From positions 248,001-312,000 of the forward strand of contig NZ_VKGK01000001.1 of NCBI RefSeq assembly GCF_007197645.1: 64,000 nt of DNA. Reading direction: 5' to 3'. The notes below the pieces were generated by a model that was not told where the DNA came from, ran no database searches, and saw nothing but the letters and a program-made list of their open reading frames with translations. The DNA is from Shewanella hanedai. GTDB taxonomy: Bacteria; Pseudomonadota; Gammaproteobacteria; Enterobacterales; Shewanellaceae. Shown here piece after piece: positions 9,255 through 17,374 of this stretch (within the stretch, counting starts at the first letter, position 1; each line of letters begins with the position of its first letter). The position numbers and the translations under genes are program-made.

Positions 9255-9602
9255 ATGACACAAACTAAGAAATTCGACTTTCGCATCGTTCAGGACAAGG
9301 ACGTATGGGCCGCTGAAATTACCCGTCGTATGACAGCGAGAAAGACGATCGTTTCGAAAAGAAAAACGGGCTTTGCAACAGAAGCTGAAGCAACAACTTG
9401 GGGTGAGAAAGAGCTTAAATCTTTCCTAGACAAGTTAGTAGAGCGTAACGAGCGTAAAGCTAAGCAACGCGAAGTACGCACTGAAGCGACTGCTGCTAAA
9501 GATCTTGCGGCTGATGTATGGCGTGAAGCTCGTGATATTGCCGATGGCGATAGCAAAGATTACTCTAATGAAGACGATTACGAGTCTGATGAAGCTAAGT
9601 AA
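9255..9602 (+). CDS. DUF3622-like small hydrophilic protein
   Basis: A 115-residue soluble protein with no signal peptide or membrane segment. The N-terminal half (FDFRIVQDKDVWAAEITRRMTARKTIVSKRKTGFATEAEA, split here as one block at about residues 7-46) is basic. A helical KELKSFLDKLVERNERKAKQR region follows, and the last 25 residues are strongly acidic (DGDSKDYSNEDDYESDEAK). It matches what I know of the DUF3622 family of small gammaproteobacterial proteins, of unknown function. AGGAAA about 9 nt before the ATG is a good ribosome binding site, and a clean terminator follows. Confidence 0.7.
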   Translation: MTQTKKFDFRIVQDKDVWAAEITRRMTARKTIVSKRKTGFATEAEATTWGEKELKSFLDKLVERNERKAKQREVRTEATAAKDLAADVWREARDIADGDSKDYSNEDDYESDEAK

Positions 9603-9648
9603 TTAGCCATTCAGTAACCTAGTTTATCGTTTATTATTAGTATAATAG

Positions 9649-9685
9649 AAGGCCGGTTGAGCAAACGCTTATCGGCCTTTTTTGT
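9649..9685 (+). terminator. Intrinsic terminator after the DUF3622-like gene
   Basis: AAGGCCG (9649-9655) pairs with CGGCCTT (9673-9679), with a further partly paired inner stem, followed by a T-rich tract. Confidence 0.85.
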
Positions 9686-9689
9686 GTTT

Positions 9690-10050
9690 TGGAAACACAG
9701 AATAGTGAACTTGTGGGATAACAAGTTTCAAGTATCTTTTTGGTTGGGTTCATTGGGTTGGTTTGGTATTTAGTTTATTTGTTGAATACCATAGCTGAAT
9801 TGGCGTTTATTGCTTGCAGCAGGCCTTATGTGTAAATACTTCTATGACACGGCGCCACTCTCTATTAACAGAAAGGGTCCCTATAGCCTCTACGACAGCT
9901 TCCCTGCTGTCGAAGGTCATAGCCGCATTCACACTAGATTGTTTATTTTTTTGATTGAAGGGATCTTGGTAACACTTGCTTTAGTTGCTGAAATTATTAT
10001 GGATTATCTAGTTATTTAATGAATTGTTATTAGCACACTTGATTCATCAT
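9690..10050. other. Intergenic region with two perfect hairpins, no convincing gene
   Basis: Two perfect inverted repeats are visible: AACTTGT/ACAAGTT (9708-9714 and 9721-9727) and CGACAGC/GCTGTCG (9893-9899 and 9906-9912). A plus-strand frame at 9810-10019 (69 residues, TTG start, hydrophobic end) spans the second hairpin but has no ribosome binding site and no family likeness. It could equally be a small palindromic repeat element. Confidence 0.35.
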
Positions 10051-10055
10051 TACAT

Positions 10056-10093
10056 AAAAAAATCCGATGACTTGTGGTCATCGGATTTTGATT
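10056..10093. terminator. Bidirectional terminator downstream of the PKD-protein gene
   Basis: AAATCCGATGAC (10060-10071) and GTCATCGGATTT (10077-10088) form a 12-bp perfect stem with loop TTGTG. An A run lies before it and a T-rich tract after it. It sits just past the stop of the minus-strand gene. Confidence 0.88.
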
Positions 10094-10173
10094 TTTAGTG
10101 TAGTCATCAAGCGCTTCGTAAAAATGGATCGGCATTACGAAAAATACCGATGATTTTTATATCAACTACAAAT

Positions 10174-12174
10174 TTATATTTTATTGCTATCCGTATTAAG
10201 GTATTGATTACATGTAATGTTAATCGATCTAAATGGACTCCAACCTATGCTGTTTTTGGCTCTGGCTTTAAGGCTTATATAGTTGGGACTGTAGCTGAAA
10301 GATTTGAAGAAGTTTGCATTTGATCCTGAGTAAATCCTTGAGCTTCCCATATAAACTTCATACAGGGTTGGTGAATTACTTGCGTTAACTGTACCGGAAA
10401 GCCACATTCCTCCCTCCTCTGGAAGTCGTTTCAAATCTAAATCCTCTCCTTCTGGAGAGATGGGGATATCACCACCGCTGAAACATTCAGCGTAAGCTGT
10501 GAAAGAGTTCACTACTGGCACCGATGTTGTCCCTGCTACAGTTACATTTCGATTAGTACTCGCACCATTACTGTGTCTGACAGATATTTGATAGGTACCT
10601 GCACTGGCATAATTATGATTCATCGTTTTACTGCTTGCCAAATTGCTAATGCCTGATGTGCTTCCATCGCCCCAGTAGACAGTGAAATCCTGATAGCCGG
10701 TATCAGCTGACTTAACACACGCTCTTAAGCTAACGGGCATAGTGACAGAGCTACTGGACACTGATGGTCGAATGATGGAGGAAAATGCTGAACTGTGTGG
10801 ATTGACCAAGTCTGTAAAATACAGATCTGTACGGTAAATCTGCCAATATTGCTCATTGAAATATTTAACCTGTGCAATAACACCTGCGCGGAAATCAATA
10901 TCCAATACACCAGCAGAAACGGTTTCATTACCGCCTATGTTGTCACCATTACCACACATATTACCGTAGTACCCAGAGAGTTTAATGGGCAGAGAAGGCT
11001 TGATACCGACTTTAGCCCAAATTAGCCCCCAATATACACGTCCCTTAATCGCCACTTCAGCCCAGGGTTCAATGGTTGCTGATGCCATCAATTGATATTG
11101 AATGTTATCCAGTTGCAGGGTGCCATTGTCGGCGAATGAGCTTGACACTTTTGCACAATTATTTTTATCACAGGCATACTCATAGTGACCGGCAATATTT
11201 AGTACTTTCTCTAATCCTACGTCTCCGCTGGCACTCAGTGTTAGGTTGCCGGTTCCTGCTCTAATGGGTAATTTAACATCATATTGAACAGGAACAACGC
11301 CAATCATAAACCATCCATTAGCAATTGTTGGTTCTGCAATATTCCAGGTATAACCGTTAAAAGTATGGGTTGCTTCACCGTGTATGTTGATGTCTCCGGT
11401 AATCGCATAATCAGCCCTAGCTTTAAGCTGCTTCATGCGAATTTTATAAGGGATACAAAAACTTCTCTTATATTTGTAATCTAAAGTAGCCTTACCATTT
11501 CCGGAAGTGGTTGCGTTAATTTCAACATCCACAAAAGCATTACCGCTACCGAAGCGTTTGGATTTATCAAACGATTCATTAAATGACTTGGACCAGTTTT
11601 TACTTTTGTGCGTCCAACCAAAACAGCCTTTCGCATCGAACTTCTCATCTCCAGCCTTAACGCCTTGAATATTTAGTGATTTATATTGCTCCAACTGAAT
11701 ATCCTGCCAGCCACGTTTCGCAACCAGCGCATTCATACCGCTGAGCGAATTTACACCTGCAGCATCTTTATCAACAACGATGACATCGAATTCATCATCC
11801 GCTGACTGAAGCTCTGACATACAAGGTTGTGCTGCTTTAACGCAGGGGACTGGGCTGCGATCAAATTCACCAATAATTTCATCCCTTTCATTAAGCGGTA
11901 AACCGGCATAAAGATAAGCACCATTTGCACCAGTAGCAGAATACAAAAAGTAAAAATCAGACTGTTGTGGTGTGCCATTTCCATCCGTATAGCTGATTTG
12001 TTTAAGCTCATATCCATTACCTGACATTAGGACAATAGTGTCGACGTCACTGCCTTTTGCTGGGCCATATAAGTCTGCTGCACTAGTATTAGCGAGAGCT
12101 ATTGGTGAAGTAACAACAAGTCCCATTAGGCTAATTTGCCTAAATATTTTTTTAAAATTAATTTGTATATTCAT
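10174..12174 (-). CDS. Secreted PKD-domain protein of unknown function
   Basis: A 666-residue protein with a Sec signal peptide (basic N-terminus, hydrophobic core, SPIALANTSA cleavage region at about 22-31). Residues about 30-470 match nothing I recognise. This part has several Cys pairs (for example CFGWTHKSK and ACDKNNCAKV) and beta-rich, Thr/Gly-rich sequence with AEVAIKGRVYWGLIWAKVG. A PKD-like domain follows at about 475-550 (YWGDGSTSG, NHNYASAGTYQISVRH), and a C-terminal Ig-like region with further cysteines at about 555-660. It is probably extracellular or on the outer surface. AGGATG precedes the ATG by 11 nt. It is a single-gene unit with its own terminator. No catalytic motif was seen. 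Confidence 0.7.
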   Translation of the reverse strand: MNIQINFKKIFRQISLMGLVVTSPIALANTSAADLYGPAKGSDVDTIVLMSGNGYELKQISYTDGNGTPQQSDFYFLYSATGANGAYLYAGLPLNERDEIIGEFDRSPVPCVKAAQPCMSELQSADDEFDVIVVDKDAAGVNSLSGMNALVAKRGWQDIQLEQYKSLNIQGVKAGDEKFDAKGCFGWTHKSKNWSKSFNESFDKSKRFGSGNAFVDVEINATTSGNGKATLDYKYKRSFCIPYKIRMKQLKARADYAITGDINIHGEATHTFNGYTWNIAEPTIANGWFMIGVVPVQYDVKLPIRAGTGNLTLSASGDVGLEKVLNIAGHYEYACDKNNCAKVSSSFADNGTLQLDNIQYQLMASATIEPWAEVAIKGRVYWGLIWAKVGIKPSLPIKLSGYYGNMCGNGDNIGGNETVSAGVLDIDFRAGVIAQVKYFNEQYWQIYRTDLYFTDLVNPHSSAFSSIIRPSVSSSSVTMPVSLRACVKSADTGYQDFTVYWGDGSTSGISNLASSKTMNHNYASAGTYQISVRHSNGASTNRNVTVAGTTSVPVVNSFTAYAECFSGGDIPISPEGEDLDLKRLPEEGGMWLSGTVNASNSPTLYEVYMGSSRIYSGSNANFFKSFSYSPNYISLKARAKNSIGWSPFRSINITCNQYLNTDSNKI

Positions 12175-13201
12175 ATTAAAAGTTCATCCTTGGTTGGACT
12201 TAACAAAAAATATTTAACCCAGTAAGTTTTTTGCTTATAGCCAGTGTAAATTAACGTCTATAAATAGAGGTTATCCGGCAGGTGCTTTTTCAATAAAAAT
12301 AAATTCTATATAAATCAACGATCCTATCTATTAGTTCAAATCGAAAATGTTGAACGCTAAATGTTATCGATACGAACGCTACGGAATACATTTGACCATA
12401 AGTACCTAAAGCATGTTTATACGTATGCACTTGATAAGTACACATCCAAAGATATTCTTTCTGGAATGATTAGAATAAATTTAGAAACATATAAACTTGG
12501 GTTGTGAAATTAACGCTCACCAATAACTTACATTTATTCCATGCAAAAAAAATAGTACAAAAGAGCCGTAAATAACAAAGTGGAAAGAACCGTATATAAT
12601 TACTAGTACAATAGGGTTGGAGAGGGGGAAAGGGAAGGGTGATTTAATGGCAAGCTTGTGTAATAAATAATAGCACATATATAAATATGGATGTATATGC
12701 TCTTCTCTATACAATTAGGGAAAAGTAAGATTCAGTTATATTCATAATTGATTTGTTTTTGTATGCTTCAATACAATTGTTGAGTTGATTGCATTGTCTG
12801 TAAACTCATAAAAGGTCTTCGTGTTTGCTAAAGAGCCAATAAAGCTTTAATCGAAGAGACAAATAATCAAGTGTAACTCGCGGTTGCGAGCTTCGATTTC
12901 AAGGCGAAGTTTCACCCTGAAACTCTTTGAGCGGGAGGTAAGGATACTGCACTGGCCGTTTAACAAGGATGTTATTGGAAATCGCAGAGCGTATATGGGC
13001 ATATCACTCTTTCTCAAAGAATGATTGCACGCTTCCTAATAGAGGCAATAGATAACAATTTAAGGTGCGACCTCAAATGATCAAACCCAATACCAGTCTC
13101 AGTCAAAAGCCAAACCTGAAAATGTAATCAGCTTTCATTTGAGGGCTAACCGTTTTTGAGGAACGCTAGACAGTTTCGCTTACGACTTGTTCCCTCTTTT
13201 A
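12175..13201. other. Long intergenic region, no gene recognised
   Basis: About 1 kb separates the PKD-protein gene from cydD. The part at 12175-12800 is AT-rich, with a purine-rich patch (12613-12643). The part at 12830-13200 is richer in G and C, has no open frame with family likeness, and contains a 10-bp inverted repeat (CCTCAAATGA at 13071-13080, TCATTTGAGG at 13135-13144). A minus-strand 65-residue frame at 12517-12714 looks spurious. The GC-richer part could be a decayed element or an untranslated RNA; neither can be shown here. Confidence 0.35.
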
Positions 13202-13215
13202 TTGATCTAGCTCAA
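13202..13215. promoter_or_regulatory. FNR/EtrA-like binding site upstream of cydDC
   Basis: TTGATCTAGCTCAA matches the FNR consensus TTGAT-N4-ATCAA at 9 of the 10 defined positions. It lies about 140 nt before the cydD start. Oxygen-responsive control would fit the role of CydDC in cytochrome bd assembly. This is a sequence match only. Confidence 0.5.
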
Positions 13216-13355
13216 TTTCTGTGAATCCCTTAACATTTACAAGCATGCTAGTTTATTACTTAAGCTATGCCTGCGATACTGGCCTCATTCACATTGTTTA
13301 AGATCTGCTTCTGCACTTATGGTGACGAGCATTTCTTTATTCTTGCAGGAACTGC

Positions 13356-15164
13356 ATGGAAAAATCCCTAGAGAAAGTACTGACATCTTGGCTAAAACAG
13401 CAGAAAGGTGCCTGTGGTTTCTACCTTAATTTAACTGTTCTGTTTGGCTTATTGACTGGTCTTGCATTGGTTGTTCAAGCCTATTTTATTGCGACCATTT
13501 TGCATGGGGTGATTATTCTTGAACTGCCCAAGTCGGATTTTACTCAAGAGTTTCTCTCTCTCTTAGGTTTGATTGCGGTGCGCGCCTTATTGGCTTTTGC
13601 CAGAGAGCGGGCAAGCTTCGAGGCGGGTAAACGTCTGAGGACTCATATTCGCTCGGCCGTGCTTGATAAGGTCAACGAGCTTGGACCCGCTTTTGTTAAA
13701 GGCAAGCCTGTTGGCAGTTGGGCCAGTATCGTATTGGAACAGGTAGAAGATCTGCATGACTTTTATGCTCGCTATTTGCCGCAGGTATTACTGGCGGGCT
13801 TTATTCCGTTAACGATCTTAGTGGTTGTGTTTCCAATTAACTGGGCGGCTGGGATTATTTTGCTCGCAACAGCGCCTCTTATCCCTATGTTTATGGTGCT
13901 AGTAGGCATGGGCGCTGCGGATGCTAATCGCAAAAATTTCAGTGCCTTGGCTAAATTGAGTGGTCACTTTATGGATCGGTTAAAGGGCTTAAGTACCCTC
14001 AAACTATTTAACCGGGGCAATAGCGAAGTTAACGAAATTGAGTCGGCTTCGGAAGAGTTTAGAGAGCGAACCATGTCGGTGTTGCGCATGGCATTTTTGA
14101 GCTCTGCGGTGCTTGAGTTTTTTGCTGCAGTTTCGATTGCAGTATTGGCGGTCTATTTCGGATTCAGTTATCTAGACCATCTCAATTTTGGTCATTACGG
14201 CACTGAGCTAACCCTGTTTATCGGTTTGTTTGTGTTGATTTTGGCTCCAGAGTTTTATCAACCTTTGCGTGATATGGGGACGCATTACCATGCCAAAGCC
14301 CAAGCAATTGGTGCAGCTGAAGAGTTAATGGCATTACTCTATTACACACTTGATGATGGCGATATGGTGCAAACAAAGCTTAATGACGCCGATCTGGGGG
14401 ATGTCTCTGCTGGGCTAGCCATCGAGGCAAAAGAGCTGACAGTAACGAGTTTAGATGGTGCGCGATTACTCGGCCCAATAAGCTTTACCCTTAATGCGGG
14501 TGAGCATTTAGCTATTGTGGGGCCTAGCGGTGCGGGGAAAACCAGCTTACTTAACGCTTTATTAGGATTCTTGCCTTATAAAGGCTCGCTAAAAGTGAAC
14601 GGTGTAGAACTCGGTCAATTAGACAAAACGAGTTGGCGTCGACATTTGGCGTGGTTGGGTCAAGAGCCTCAACTGTTTCATGGCACTATTCGTGACAATG
14701 TGGCAATGGCGGAGCCATCAATGAGTGATGAGGTTGTCAGGCTGCATTTGGCCCAAGCTAAGGTGCTCGATTTTGTTGAGCAACAAAGCCAAGGTTTGGA
14801 TTATAAAGTGGGTGATCAGGCGTCCACTCTCTCTGTTGGGCAAGCTCAGCGTATTGCTCTAGCACGTGCATTAGGTCAAAAGGCTCATCTATTTCTACTC
14901 GATGAACCTACAGCCAGTCTTGATAGCCACAGTGAACAAGCTGTGCAGCAAGCGCTGCGAGAGTCGATGGCAAGTGCGACTTGTCTGATGGTCACTCACA
15001 GATTAGATCAACTGCATCAGATGGATAATATCTTGGTGCTTGATAACGGAATTATCGCTGAGCAGGGCAGTTTTGAGCAGTTAGATAGGAGAGAGGGGTT
15101 GTTTAAGCAGATGCAGCAAGAGGCGGTAGATCACGTCACTAGTCTAGATGAGGTGAAATCATGA
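13356..15164 (+). CDS. cydD: Thiol reductant ABC exporter subunit CydD
   Basis: A 602-residue fused membrane/ATPase half-transporter. With CydC it exports cysteine and glutathione to the periplasm, which is required for cytochrome bd and c-type cytochrome assembly. Six membrane helices occupy about residues 20-320. The nucleotide-binding domain has Walker A GPSGAGKTS near 389, the signature LSVGQAQR near 492 (this LSVGQ form is usual in CydD) and Walker B LFLLDEPTASLD near 511. The ATG follows AGGA by about 6 nt. The stop overlaps cydC by 4 nt, so the two subunits are made together. An FNR-like site lies upstream. Confidence 0.95.
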   Translation: MEKSLEKVLTSWLKQQKGACGFYLNLTVLFGLLTGLALVVQAYFIATILHGVIILELPKSDFTQEFLSLLGLIAVRALLAFARERASFEAGKRLRTHIRSAVLDKVNELGPAFVKGKPVGSWASIVLEQVEDLHDFYARYLPQVLLAGFIPLTILVVVFPINWAAGIILLATAPLIPMFMVLVGMGAADANRKNFSALAKLSGHFMDRLKGLSTLKLFNRGNSEVNEIESASEEFRERTMSVLRMAFLSSAVLEFFAAVSIAVLAVYFGFSYLDHLNFGHYGTELTLFIGLFVLILAPEFYQPLRDMGTHYHAKAQAIGAAEELMALLYYTLDDGDMVQTKLNDADLGDVSAGLAIEAKELTVTSLDGARLLGPISFTLNAGEHLAIVGPSGAGKTSLLNALLGFLPYKGSLKVNGVELGQLDKTSWRRHLAWLGQEPQLFHGTIRDNVAMAEPSMSDEVVRLHLAQAKVLDFVEQQSQGLDYKVGDQASTLSVGQAQRIALARALGQKAHLFLLDEPTASLDSHSEQAVQQALRESMASATCLMVTHRLDQLHQMDNILVLDNGIIAEQGSFEQLDRREGLFKQMQQEAVDHVTSLDEVKS

Positions 15165-16936
15165 AAGTGCTGCTTCCCTTTATAAAGTTGTTTAAACATC
15201 AGTGGTTGATGATGTTTACCGGCCTGCTGTTAAGTGTGATAACCCTGATGGCTGGCATTGGCTTACTGTCTCTTTCCGGTTGGTTTCTATCTGCGGCAGC
15301 GGTGGCGGGATTATCGGCAACAACGGCGATGACGTTTAACTATTTTACGCCGGCTGGAGGCGTTCGTTTTCTCTCGATTGCGCGAACAGCGAGTCGATAT
15401 GGTGAGCGCTTAGCAACCCATGAAGCGACATTTAAACTGCTGACGCAGCTTAGAACTTGGGCGTGGCGCAAGCTGTTACCACTGAGTGCTAAAAACTTAC
15501 AGGGCTTAAGGCAAGGTGATCTGCTCAACAGGTTGGTTGCTGATATCGATACCTTAGATCATCTGTATCTTAGGCTGTTAACGCCGATGGCGGCTTCGCT
15601 TATCATGCTTGGCGCTTTGTATCTATTTGTGGCTTGGTTTGATGCTGATCTTGCCCTATTGCTGTGTGGCACTCTGTTGGCAGTGTGGATATTGCTGCCG
15701 CTGTTCTTCTATTACATGGGCAAAAGGCCGGGCGTTGAGATGCTTGAAAACAAGCGTCAGCTGCGAGTGCAGTTACTTGAGTTTGTTCAAGGGCAAGCTG
15801 AGATAAGCCTGTTTGGAGCAACGGATAGGTTTAGGGCTGAGCTGAGGGCGACAGAAGGCGCGTTGTTTGCCAGTCAATCTGCCATGGCCAACGTCACAGC
15901 CTTGAGTCAGGCGATGTTAGTCCTATGTCATGGTGGGGCAGTGATATTGGTATTTTATGTGGCAGCATCGGGAGTCGGCGAGCATGTGCCACCTGGGCCG
16001 ATACTCGCGACGATGGTGTTTATGACCATGGCTTGTATCGAGATGTTGATGCCGATTGCGGGGGCATTCCAGCACCTTTCATCCTGTGTAACGGCGGCAA
16101 CTCGAGTCAATGAACTGGTGGAGCAGGAACCGGGTATCGTCTTCACACAAGACAGCACACTTAAGATTTATCATGGTGATCTTAGGGTCGATAATCTCTC
16201 GTTTAGTTATGATGACAAACATTCAGTATTGAATCGCTTGAATCTGTCCATAAAAGCCGGCGATAAGGTCGCGTTACTTGGACAAACGGGTTGTGGTAAG
16301 TCGAGTTTACTCGCTTTACTTACTCGCGAATGGGAGCCTCAAGACGGTAAGATCTTTATCGATGGCAACCCGTTAAATAGCTATAGCGAGGCCTCTCTCA
16401 GAGAAGGGATCACCTTAGTGAGTCAGCGTATTTATCTGTTTAGCGGCACTTTGCGTAGCAATTTAATATTGGCTCAACCTGACACAGAACCGCAGTCCAC
16501 AAGAGCATTGCGACGAGAAGCGCAAGTGGTGAATGACGCGATCTTAATCGATGTGCTTAATAAAGTTGGTTTAACAACCTTAACTCAGGGAGAGGCGCCG
16601 CTTGATGCTTGGATTGGCGAGGGGGGAAGGCAGTTATCTGGTGGTGAGCAACGACGCATTGGTGTCGCCAGAGCCTTATTGCGAGATGCGCCAATCCTGT
16701 TGCTGGATGAGCCAACAGAGGGATTAGATAAGCGCACAGAGCGTGAAATATTAGCCTTGTTGTTTGAGTTTGCTAAAAACAAAACGGTATTAATGATTAG
16801 CCATAGATTAACGGCGATGGAACAGATGGATTGCATTCATCTTATGGAAGAGGGGAGCATTGTTGCGTCCGGAGGTCATGCTGAACTCATCGGGAGTAAT
16901 CAATATTACGCAAGCTTATACAGGCAGCTGGTTTAA
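15161..16936 (+). CDS. cydC: Thiol reductant ABC exporter subunit CydC
   Basis: A 591-residue partner of CydD in the heterodimeric inner-membrane exporter. The N-terminal membrane domain carries the typical GIGLLSLSGWFLSAAAVAGL segment near residue 30. The ATPase domain has Walker A GQTGCGKSS near 373, signature LSGGEQRR near 493 and Walker B ILLLDEPTEGLD near 513. The start ATG overlaps the cydD stop (ATGA). No frameshift or missing motif was seen. Confidence 0.95.
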   Translation: MKVLLPFIKLFKHQWLMMFTGLLLSVITLMAGIGLLSLSGWFLSAAAVAGLSATTAMTFNYFTPAGGVRFLSIARTASRYGERLATHEATFKLLTQLRTWAWRKLLPLSAKNLQGLRQGDLLNRLVADIDTLDHLYLRLLTPMAASLIMLGALYLFVAWFDADLALLLCGTLLAVWILLPLFFYYMGKRPGVEMLENKRQLRVQLLEFVQGQAEISLFGATDRFRAELRATEGALFASQSAMANVTALSQAMLVLCHGGAVILVFYVAASGVGEHVPPGPILATMVFMTMACIEMLMPIAGAFQHLSSCVTAATRVNELVEQEPGIVFTQDSTLKIYHGDLRVDNLSFSYDDKHSVLNRLNLSIKAGDKVALLGQTGCGKSSLLALLTREWEPQDGKIFIDGNPLNSYSEASLREGITLVSQRIYLFSGTLRSNLILAQPDTEPQSTRALRREAQVVNDAILIDVLNKVGLTTLTQGEAPLDAWIGEGGRQLSGGEQRRIGVARALLRDAPILLLDEPTEGLDKRTEREILALLFEFAKNKTVLMISHRLTAMEQMDCIHLMEEGSIVASGGHAELIGSNQYYASLYRQLV

Positions 16937-17031
16937 TAGAGTGGACTAATGGCTTAAAAATGTTATCGATGAGAATTTAGATTGGATGACATTGCGCTGT
17001 TAGGTATAGCTATAGGTTCAGGATGTGAATT

Positions 17032-17058
17032 TAAGGGGGGAAGAGCTTTCCTCCCTTA
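17032..17058. terminator. Hairpin between convergent cydC and HTH genes
   Basis: TAAGGGGGGAA (17032-17042) pairs with TTCCTCCCTTA (17048-17058), one G-T pair, loop GAGCT. The following tract is only moderately T-rich, so termination efficiency is uncertain. Confidence 0.6.
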
Positions 17059-17075
17059 TATCAATTTCAACATGA

Positions 17076-17252
17076 TTAACCGAGGCGCTTCGCAAAATCA
17101 AGGTAGCGCATAACCTCCTCTCTATTGAACCGAAAATCACTTTCATCACCTATATTGGTCAACAGGCTTTCTCTCGCATAGCGCTTGATAGTGGCTTCTG
17201 GCTTACCCAAAATCTCACAAACCTCATCTAGCCCTAAGATATCATCACTCAT
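17076..17252 (-). CDS. Small excisionase/MerR-like helix-turn-helix protein
   Basis: I set the start at ATG 17252, which follows GGAGAG by 6 nt on the minus strand. This gives 58 residues beginning MSDDILGLDEVCEILGK; the longer frame has an unlikely N-terminal extension. The whole protein is one winged-helix DNA-binding domain of the excisionase/MerR kind: GLDEVCEILGKPEATIKRYARE as the recognition unit, then FRFNREEVMRYLDFAKRLG. It lies downstream of putA but beyond putA's terminator, so it probably has its own promoter. It could be an autonomous regulator or nucleoid-type protein. No integrase is nearby, so a phage role is unlikely. Confidence 0.75.
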   Translation of the reverse strand: MSDDILGLDEVCEILGKPEATIKRYARESLLTNIGDESDFRFNREEVMRYLDFAKRLG

Positions 17253-17321
17253 TTTACTCTCCAATTTAGCGGCAGAACTTAAAGATAGTTCAAGTATAGT
17301 CATTGTGAGTTTTATGCAGAG

Positions 17322-17352
17322 AAAAAAAACCAGGCACATGGGCCTGGTTTTT
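17322..17352 (-). terminator. Intrinsic terminator of putA
   Basis: AAAACCAGGC (17326-17335) and GCCTGGTTTT (17342-17351) form a 10-bp stem. On the minus strand it is followed by a run of eight T, 20-50 nt after the putA stop. Confidence 0.9.
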
Positions 17353-17374
17353 GATGTTGGATTAAAGAGGAAAC

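Noticed and set aside
9810..10019. 69-residue plus-strand frame with a hydrophobic end
   Set aside because: TTG start, no ribosome binding site, spans a perfect hairpin, no family likeness.
12517..12714. 65-residue minus-strand frame in the spacer before cydD
   Set aside because: Low-complexity Tyr/Phe/Leu sequence from AT-rich DNA, no ribosome binding site.
17076..17252. Phage excisionase as evidence of a prophage
   Set aside because: No integrase, attachment repeats or phage genes are nearby; the neighbours are core metabolic genes.
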